A stretch of 64,000 nucleotides of DNA, taken from NCBI GenBank assembly GCA_050084985.1, contig JBITNC010000001.1:99758001-99822000 (forward strand), read 5' to 3'. Below the pieces are notes generated by a model. It saw only the letters and a program-made list of their open reading frames with translations, searched no databases and was not told the DNA's origin. This document shows positions 51,301 through 60,300 of the stretch, in pieces (positions within the stretch are counted from its first letter, which is position 1; the number at the start of each line of letters is the position of its first letter). The position numbers were made by a program, and so were the translations under genes. Source of the DNA: Nageia nagi. Lineage: Eukaryota > Pinophyta.

Positions 51301-54300
51301 TAGAGGGCTCCTTTGTTTAATAGCAGGTGCTCTAGGATAGCCTTATTGGTTTTGACCATTTCTTTGCTCCAATCAGCCAATCTCATCCCTCTTGTCATTT
51401 GTTTTCCTGTTTTCAGGCTGTGTGGATCCTCGGAACATATCTGCTCTGTGATAGTGGCGTGGATCATTGTCATCACTGTCATATACTCCTTAATGTTGTC
51501 GTTTTCCTCAAACAAGGGTACCTGGAATTCGTATTCCCTTACCTGTTCACTGATGACGGCTTTGAGTTGGGTTCTAGTGCATATGAAGTCGATGGAATTG
51601 GTTTTGATATAGAACAAGCAATCGTATAGTTAGAACCAATCTATACAAAAATCCAACGTGAAAGGATGATGGGTTGCCCTTCTCCTTAGGTCTAGCATTG
51701 TAGGGTACCCATTCTTCCATCTGATGATTAATTGGTCTATTTTCTCCGCTTGAGAATGCGACCCCTCCTCCTCAATATAAAAATTTACCATGCTTGAGTG
51801 GAGTACTTTGATGGCCTCAATAAGGTTCTTGGTCCATCTTTGTTTCAAGGCGGTGATTCCAATATTTAAGTCAACCTGCTTTTTGATGTCTTCAACTGTC
51901 AAATTAGCAACCCTGACTTCTTTGTCGATCATTTCCTACCTCGCCACTATCTTCTTCAGCTCCCGATTCTCTAACTTCAATAGCGTACTAGATTGCCTCA
52001 ATGCTCGGGCATTTGTGATGATGTTGTGCTCCATTCCCAAGGGGCCAACAATCTCTGCAGGGACCTCTTCTGTCTCAACGATGAGGGCAAAACTTTCCGG
52101 TACCAGCCTTGTTTTTCCTTGAGTAGATCTTGTTCTTGTAGGTGACTTTTCCTAGAGTGGTGATAAGAGTATCAGTCTACTGAAGTTCCTCATTTTCATC
52201 TTCGAAATCTTCTCCTTCGCAGGGATGATTTGAACTCAAACTAGCCATCACTGCAGCCATGTCGAAGCGGGGTTCCATAGGTTGTTTTCATTAGGGAACC
52301 ATCTTTCCGTCTTCGATGATCTCGACGTCATGCTCTACTTGTCTTCTTTTTCTCCTCTGTTCTTCATTTTCTCCCTCATCCTCTTGATTTCCATCATCTC
52401 CCCCTGAAGATGATGCCATTATCTTGGGTCTTGAAGTACCCTTCTAAGCTGATGTTGTTGTGGTCCTCCGAGATGGTGGCATTTGCGACGCCTATTTCTG
52501 AGGAGCAAATTTTGGGGTATTTGTTCCTGTTGCTTGTTGTACAATCATATCGACTGAGGGATTGCCTTCGCTAAGGATCTCTACTGAATGATCAATGTTG
52601 ACCCGCTCAAAGGCAGTATCTTGGTTTATCTCCATGTCAGTATTGATGACTCCAACAAAATCCATCTCTTCATCGATCTCTGACGAGTCACTCGGTCCAT
52701 ATTTATCGGAACTGGATGATGATGTGCAGGGGTTTTGATTCAGGCGCATACCACTCCGATTCAAACCTTGCATGAGATTTATCTTTTTCTACAAGTGTTT
52801 GAATGGTTGAGAGATCAGGCTTGCTCTTCTAAGGTCCAAGATTTCATTCCTCATACTCATGACAGTTGTTTCAATGGTTTGTTCGAGGATGCTATTGATA
52901 GCATACTGCCCGTTCTGTCCTTGAGCCAAGGTTACTAAAGGGGATATTATGGGAATAATATACCTGTGGCTCGGGGGTACGGTGACCTGTGCATTAGCTC
53001 TTAACCTGGTAGCTTCTTCGGCTTCATGCTGTTTTTATTCTTTTTTCAGCTCCTTGTGAATCCATCAAACCTGCAGGGCATCCTGAATGTTCCTGTACCT
53101 CTCGATGCTACCAAGGGACTGGTGTGGGTATGATGAGCTCCAAGTCTTCTGGAAGAATGCATCAATCACTCCATCAAGATCATAGTGATCCGCAACTACT
53201 TCTATCGGGAATTCATACAATGCTAGCTCTTGTTTGATCATTTCAATCTGTCACCAAGTGGTGCATTCATAATTCCCGATGACAATAGGTAATTGGTAAG
53301 TAGTCGCTGCATTCTTTGCCCATACCTTGTCGTGTATGTTTAGCAAGAGTCTTGAAAATTCCATAACGATGATAAGATCACTTGCATAACGAGTTAGCCT
53401 GTAAGGGGCTTCTTTGGAGCCATAGACCCTGAGGTAGGTGAACTCTATGTCATCTGCAAAGAAGTTCGCATGTCCCTTGATAGCGGCACTAGCCTCTTTG
53501 GATATTCTGAATACGTTGATTCTGCCTAAGATCTCTTCGTAAATTTTGCCTTCAAAACCATCGATCATCATCGTCCAGTTTCCAGTATTCCATTTATTAT
53601 GAGCATAAAACCGAGGGTAATTTTTCCACACTAGATGTGTAGGGTTGTACAGATACTAGGTATTGGCAATTGAAGTTACCCTTCCCTACCATGACGGAGT
53701 AGGAAAACTAGGTAGGAGTTCATATAGAATTTCTTGCTCTTTTGAATGTGTTTTAGTTGCTGAGCCAAGGAATCACTAATTACTCTGCTCCACCTAACAC
53801 CTATACCGCTACTGATTAGCTCTATAAACCCCGTGAATTCCGGCCAGAATTTGTTGTCATATTTCTGTCTGGTCACTCTGGAAAGCATGGATATTAGTCT
53901 GGAGACTACTAGATAGAACTCTCCTCTGTTTGGCGTTGCCAAGGCTCTCCCTATGAGATGCTTGTGGTCATCGGCCAACCAATCTTTGATCAAATCAGTT
54001 GGAGGTTTCAGACCCTTGTAGAACTTCAAGAAGTCTTGCATGTTGTATGATAGGCCTTCGCCCTTCCAAGCGAATGCCCTTTCTATTCCTTCCTTAGAGA
54101 AGTCCATGATTACCTCGTTTCTTCTATCAAGGAGTCTTCACTCTCGGATGTCGCAATGCTTTCCTAGCTCGTAGCATAGCTCAGGGAAGGGGGTGGCAAA
54201 TGGCACCATAGAAGCTAATAGTAGTAAGGAAGTTTTCAAGGTGTCCTTCACTATCGAAGCTAGATCCAATGTATGTATTTTCATTAAAGTTTTAATTGGA

Positions 54301-57300
54301 TCGAGGGAGTTACAATCTGTATCTCCAATCTCACTCAGTTGGTCAATGATTCTTGCAATGGGCATCATGGGCTCTAACGTATGTTCAAGAGTGATGGGAC
54401 TGTCCATCGTGAGCTTTTCTGCTTCCTATCTTTGATATTCTAAGCAACTAATGCCATCTTGTTCCTGTCTAAGAGAACAACACAGTGTTAGAGGAGTCTT
54501 GGGAAGCTTGTGGCACCTTCTAGGCAAGCTAAGAGAATGTTTCAAAAAATTGGGATTTTGGGCATTTTTTCTCTAAGTGTGCCATCATTGAAAAATGTCA
54601 AGGTTTGCAATTTTCAAAGCCTTCCGGTTGAGTTTAAGGTGACACAAAGGTAGCTGCCTCAAAGGGGAATGCCTTGGCAAAAAATTTGGATGATTGGAGA
54701 ATTTTCAAGTTTTTCTCAAAAAAAGTTGACTTTTTCAACAAGAAAAAGTGGTGAAATTTGGCAAAATTGGCGAATGGTGTTTCAAACTTTGAAATGGCCA
54801 AAATGGACTTCAAAAACAATTTTTGGAGTTTTCTAAAATTGTTTTGGATTTTTTTCAAGAAATGAGGATTTTGAGCACTCAGATCTTGGATCTTATGAAT
54901 TTTTTTGTGTTTTTTAGCTGAAAATAAAATTTGATCATATGGATAAAGGGGATCCATAAAAGTGATCAAACTTGAAATCTGAAAAAATAAATTTTCAAGT
55001 GTTTGAGGGTTTGAAAAATGGGTTTTTATGAAAAAATCCTCAAAACTTGGAAAAAATGGAGTTCATGTGGATGGAGGATGCTTGGATTTCGAATTTTAAT
55101 GGAGTTTGGGTAAACGGCCAAGATACTAAGTGTTTGAAAAGTCCTCCAAGGCTGGAAAAATGGCTTCTTTTCTCACTTGGCTCTCAAATTCTCAAAAAAT
55201 TGGGTAGCATAAGGGTGCGAAAATGAAAGGTGAGCAAAACATGTCACTTCCACATCAACCCTAGAGCTCAACACTCCCACTTTGGACTATTCTCTCTCAA
55301 ACCCAATGTTGGAAATCATGAGAAAACTTGGAAAAAAGTCAAAACCTGCACCTAGATGGGGGGGAAGGAGCAGATTTGGTGCAATGGGGGAGGTCTTGAA
55401 GCAAAGATGATGACCTTGGAATGCTCTACAACCTTCATGCTTCAGATATGGATTTTGAATTTTGAGATTTTTGAAGGAAAATCCAAATTTTTTTAGTTTT
55501 CTCAGCCCTTAAATCCTTTTTGGATGCAAAAGGTGGTTTTTAGGGGATTGTGTGAACCAAATTGCACAAATGATAGATCAAAATGGTGTAGAATCTACCT
55601 CATAGAAGTGAAAAATTGCAATTTTGGGCACTTTTAGGGATCAAGGAGGCTAGGTGCAAGTTTTAGGATGTTTAGGCAAGTTTTGAAAAACGAAAAAATG
55701 GGGGATAACTTGCAAAACCAGTGCCTACCTTTTAGGGGGGCAAAAATTAGTTTTTGAGCAAATTTGCAAGAGGCAAAGATGCTTGCATTTGGATTTTGAA
55801 CCCTACCTTTGTTTCCAATTTTGTTTTTGGGATTTTTGAAATTTCTTGGAAAATTTTGGAGCTCTCCCATTGGCTGATCCAAATTTTGGGATTTTGAGGG
55901 ACTAGATCAACTTTTTTCCAAAAACTTAAAACATGAAAGAGATACAAAATTGTATTTCTCATACTCCTAGGATAAAAAAATTTGATTTTTGGGCAAAAAA
56001 TGAGGGCTTGCAAGCAAGCCGCAGGGTTTAGGGGCTTTGGCATGTTTTTTGGAAATTTAGAAAATGGGGGAAACAAGCCAAAACCGCCACCTAGCATTTT
56101 GAGGGGTTAAACTTGATTTTTTCACAACATTGCAAGAGGCAATGTTGATCTCCTTTGAATTTTGCAACCTACCTCACTTTCATTTTTTGATTTGACCAAT
56201 TTTGGAAAATTTTGAGAAAATTTGGAGCCCTCTCATTGGTCAATCGAAATTTGATGATTGAGGAGGTAGATTTTATTTTTTTAGGAAAGTCAAATCATCA
56301 AACTTGTGTGGAATCCCATCCTATACCCCTTGAAGGTCAAAATTTTCAATTTTTTTCAAATTTGGGGCACAAGAAGGGTAGGCGCAGGTTGTAGGATGTT
56401 TGGGGTGTTTTGAAGATTTTAAAAAATGAGGGAAAACACCCAAAACCAGCGCCTAGCTCTAGGAGGTTAAAATTTGCTCAATTTTGAAAATTCCAAGAGG
56501 AAAGGTGTTTAATTTTTGATTTGCCACCCTACCTCATCTTTGGATTTTCATTTTTGCAATTTTGAAATTTTCAAAATTTTGGAGCATTCCTATTGGCTGT
56601 TCTTTTACTCATTTTCCTGTTTTTCTCACTTTCAGTAGAGCAAAACTCATCGAAATCGCAAACTTGAAAGACCAATTTGATGTAGAATCGCGATCTCTAC
56701 GCTCCTGAACTCTAAAATTGCCATTTCGGATCAATTTGGGCCTCCCAAAAGGTAGGCGCAGGTTTTGAAGAGAATAGGCCATTTTTCGAAATTTACTACA
56801 TGAGAGAAAACTTGCAAAACTCCCCTTTAACTTTTTGGAGGTCAAAAATCGAATTTTTTCGAAATCTCCAAGAGTAGAGTGGCCTTAATATGTCATTTGG
56901 CACCACACCTCTCGGATTTTCATTCCGAGCACTTTGGAAAAAACTTAATTTTCGGGCTCAAACCAAAGCTTTTCGAAGGCCAAAACACTCATTTCTTGAT
57001 CCTAGCACATAAGGGTATTGAAACTTGTTTTCCTCATTCATCTTGGGCTATACTATACATTCCCGACCTTCTCCATCTTTTATGGCCCAAACAGTGCATT
57101 TTCGGCATTTCCAAACTCTAAGTATGAATTTTGACCATTTCTGGCTTGTCCAAACTTTTCCGAGCTCGAACGGTGAAAAAACATTCATTTCCAACATTTT
57201 CGGTATTTCAAGCTCAAAGTCTATATTTTTGGCCTTTCCGGACTCAAGATATGCAAAAACACTCATTTCCGACCTTTTCGGGCATTTCCGGGCTCTTTGA

Positions 57301-60300
57301 GCTCAAACTTGCATTTTTGGTCATTTTCGAGCTTCTTGGGTTCAAATTGTGCAAAAACGCACATTTTTAGCATAGTGACCACTTCCGGGCTCAAAATTGA
57401 CAAAAACGCACTTTTTGGCTGTAGATGCCCTTTTCAGGCTCAATTTGTGCAAAAACAGGCATTTTCATCATCTTAACTGTATCCACTGCTCCTAGGCTCA
57501 AACTTGACGAAAAACACACCTTTTGTCGTCTTGGCGCCTTTGTTGCTCAAATTTGCCAAAATGATACCTTTTCTGCCCTGATGGCCATTCGTTCAAAACT
57601 CCATTGTCTGGATGCTATCGCAATCCAAAACTCCGTCCTCTGAGACACTACCTGAGACCGAGCCCTGACTTGGCCATTGGCTGCACTGAACTGTTTCCAT
57701 GACTCCGTGGCATGCTCGTGCATTGTTTGATCAATTTGCCGTTCTGGATATCCATATTGGTCGTAAGTTGATCATGCCTAGGCAATGTTGCTCATTGCCA
57801 TTTGAAAAAATTGGATCCCCAAAATGTTGCATCTTGGGGTGTGTTGTGCGGGCACAACAGATACATGTAAGAATTATTCATATATCAGCATGTATATAGT
57901 GTTGAAACTTAATTCCATTCCTGATAAATTTCAAATGTAAAGTTTGATCGCATCAAAATAAGGTTGACAAACATTGTATGCGTGAAAGGATCGAAAAAAA
58001 AGACATACAAAATACAAGGGGATTTTTTAACAGGGGTAAACACTGAAATATTTGTTTTTATCTTCGGTAGAAGTAATAAGCTCAAGCCTGAACAAGAAAA
58101 ATATATGTTATTTCCATTGACACTGTAGATAATCTTTGTACACATTGTCACAGTTTAAAACACAATTCCAATTGTGTTTCTTCATTAAAGAAGTCTATAA
58201 CCATTGTATACCATTTTTTTCATAGAAAAGGTTAAAGCTGAACAACTGCAAAGATACTGCACTATATAAGCAAGATAGTTCCAATCAGCCTCTTCAAGAA
58301 TTGAAGGAGAATAAAATAAGGGAGACAGTTGTTTTTGTATATTGTGTGTAGGGAAGAAAGAAAGAGATAAACCAACTGCATTAATGTCTAAATGGCAACA
58401 AACATGGACCCACGTTGAACAAGATTCAAAAAGATAACTTTGACTCTCATTAGCATTTAAATAATGAAACATATCTTCTATGATTGCGGAAGAAAAATTC
58501 AGAGTTTACAGAACATAAATCATTAATGACAGTAATCCTCTCCAGGCATATGTACAATGATGGCATATCAATTTTAATTGACTTCATATCTAACAAGTAA
58601 TAAAAAGTAGAATGCTTAGAATAAATATGAATTCTGTAATTATTGTTTACTAAAAATCAATACCAGGCAAGTAAATGAGAATTAATCACCTGCTAATGGA
58701 TTCACTCCAGCTTGCTTGTACAGTCGAGCAGTCTCAAGTTGTATCCTTTGCTGTATGACAATTACAAGAGACAAATCACAACCAATATTAACGATCATTG
58801 CTGACATCTTAAAGCCTCTAAACGAAACAAGCATATAACAAAATGCATCTTTTAGTTGGTTCAAAACTTCAAAGTAAAATATAACAAATCAAATTCCCTT
58901 TCTGACAATCATCCTAACTGTCCATTCAAACGAATCTCTATAAAGGGGAAACGTGCGACTGAATCAATGTCAGATAAATGAGATTTTGAAGTCTAGGAAC
59001 CAAAGTTTCTTATTGATGCAATAATCTAGCCTTACAAGAAATAATTTCACAACGGAACTATCTTAAGTAAATAGGTTCCTTGATCTAAACACTGTTACTT
59101 ATAATTTAAGTCTTCTTACATCAAAATTTAAGCTTTTAATCCAAAGCGAACCCCCAGCTCCCAAAGTCTTCTTACATCAAAATTTAAGCTTTTAATCCAA
59201 AGCAAACCCCCAGCTCCCAAAGTCTTCTTACATCAAAATTTAAGCTTTTAATCCAAAGCAAACTCCCAGCTCCCAAGAAAAATTAAAATATTTCTAACAA
59301 CAATTTTCTCAATTTTACAGTTAATGTTTAGAAATGTATTTCTAATGCCTTGGAAACCAAATAACATTTAGCAGTGATGACCACCCACAATCAGACAGGT
59401 AAAATGTAAATCAAAGTATGATTACCATGTTAAAGTACCATAAACACTTCAAGGAGAAAAACTACCTTTGATAGAATTCACATTCTAAATTATCACATGA
59501 GATGAATGAAGAACAAAATGTTCATAAAGGAAGCATAAAAAGAGATCAAAAAAGAGAAAAATTATTTAGATTAACATGGTCGACCTCTCTCATTTGAAAT
59601 GGAAGGTAAAATATATCTAGGAGTAAACCCAATAGTTTTCTTTCAATAGAAAAATGCACCAAATTTATCACCAAGTTATTGTGGAGCATTTATGATATTA
59701 GAAAGCAAAATAAAGTGACCTATAAGCTGGAATTTTCAACTCAATTTACGTACACCCATTATTACATGTTAATTTCTTAAATAACTCTTATAAGGATATA
59801 GCCAATTACTTCCCTGCTATGTCTAACTTGAAAAAGTAGAACAAAAAGCCATGACCCAATTAAGATACTGGAAGAAAGAACAAAAAAAGCAGAACTATCA
59901 TGTGAAGCTTCTGGAAAGGCATCATAGGAATGGATTCTAGCATTATTGTTCAACTGCAAAGTATTGATACAAATTATAATATATCACAATAATTTCCTTA
60001 GATAGAAAATTGAGACGAGAAGGAAAGCCAGATTATGGATAACAAGAAATTGATGTATCATTACAAATGGAGCAAAGGAAAACGGTATTTGGCCAAATTA
60101 ATTCAAATCTGTACAAGAAATTATCTCCCAGATCCATGTGAGAAATTCCAATCCATACAAGGAATTCAAGTCCATTCGTAAGAAGGACAACCTGCATTTC
60201 AAATCTGTACAAGCAATTTTGTACTGGAACCATACAAGAAATGCAATTCTGGACACAAGAGAAGAGAAACTGCATTTTAAAACCTTACAAGGAATTCAGA

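Larger units (their letters stand above)
49984..57859 (-). mobile_element. Unrecognised 7.9-kb element (LARD/TR-GAG-like?)
   Basis: Bounded by TGTTGGGATGC on the left and GGGCACAACA on the right (TGTTG...CAACA ends) and by a perfect gatac 5-bp duplication. AT-rich intron lies outside and a GC-richer composition inside. In minus orientation it contains tandem arrays (57.6-54.5 kb), one long broken reading frame without pol motifs (54460-51195), a short purine tract, and a promoter-like block in its last 1.2 kb. No direct LTR pair was found, so class assignment is open. Confidence 0.6.

Noticed and set aside
54634-57370. Phe/Lys-rich open frames in the tandem arrays
   Set aside because: Their composition follows the repeat units (long A and T runs), and frames occur on both strands, so they are artefacts of the repeats.
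57604-57859. A short right-hand LTR matching the left end at 49984
   Set aside because: Only a 10-12-bp similarity (tgtctggatgct versus tgttgggatgct) was found, and the rest does not align.
59109-59276. Regular repeats considered as a CRISPR-like array
   Set aside because: The units are directly contiguous with no spacers, and the genome is a plant nucleus.
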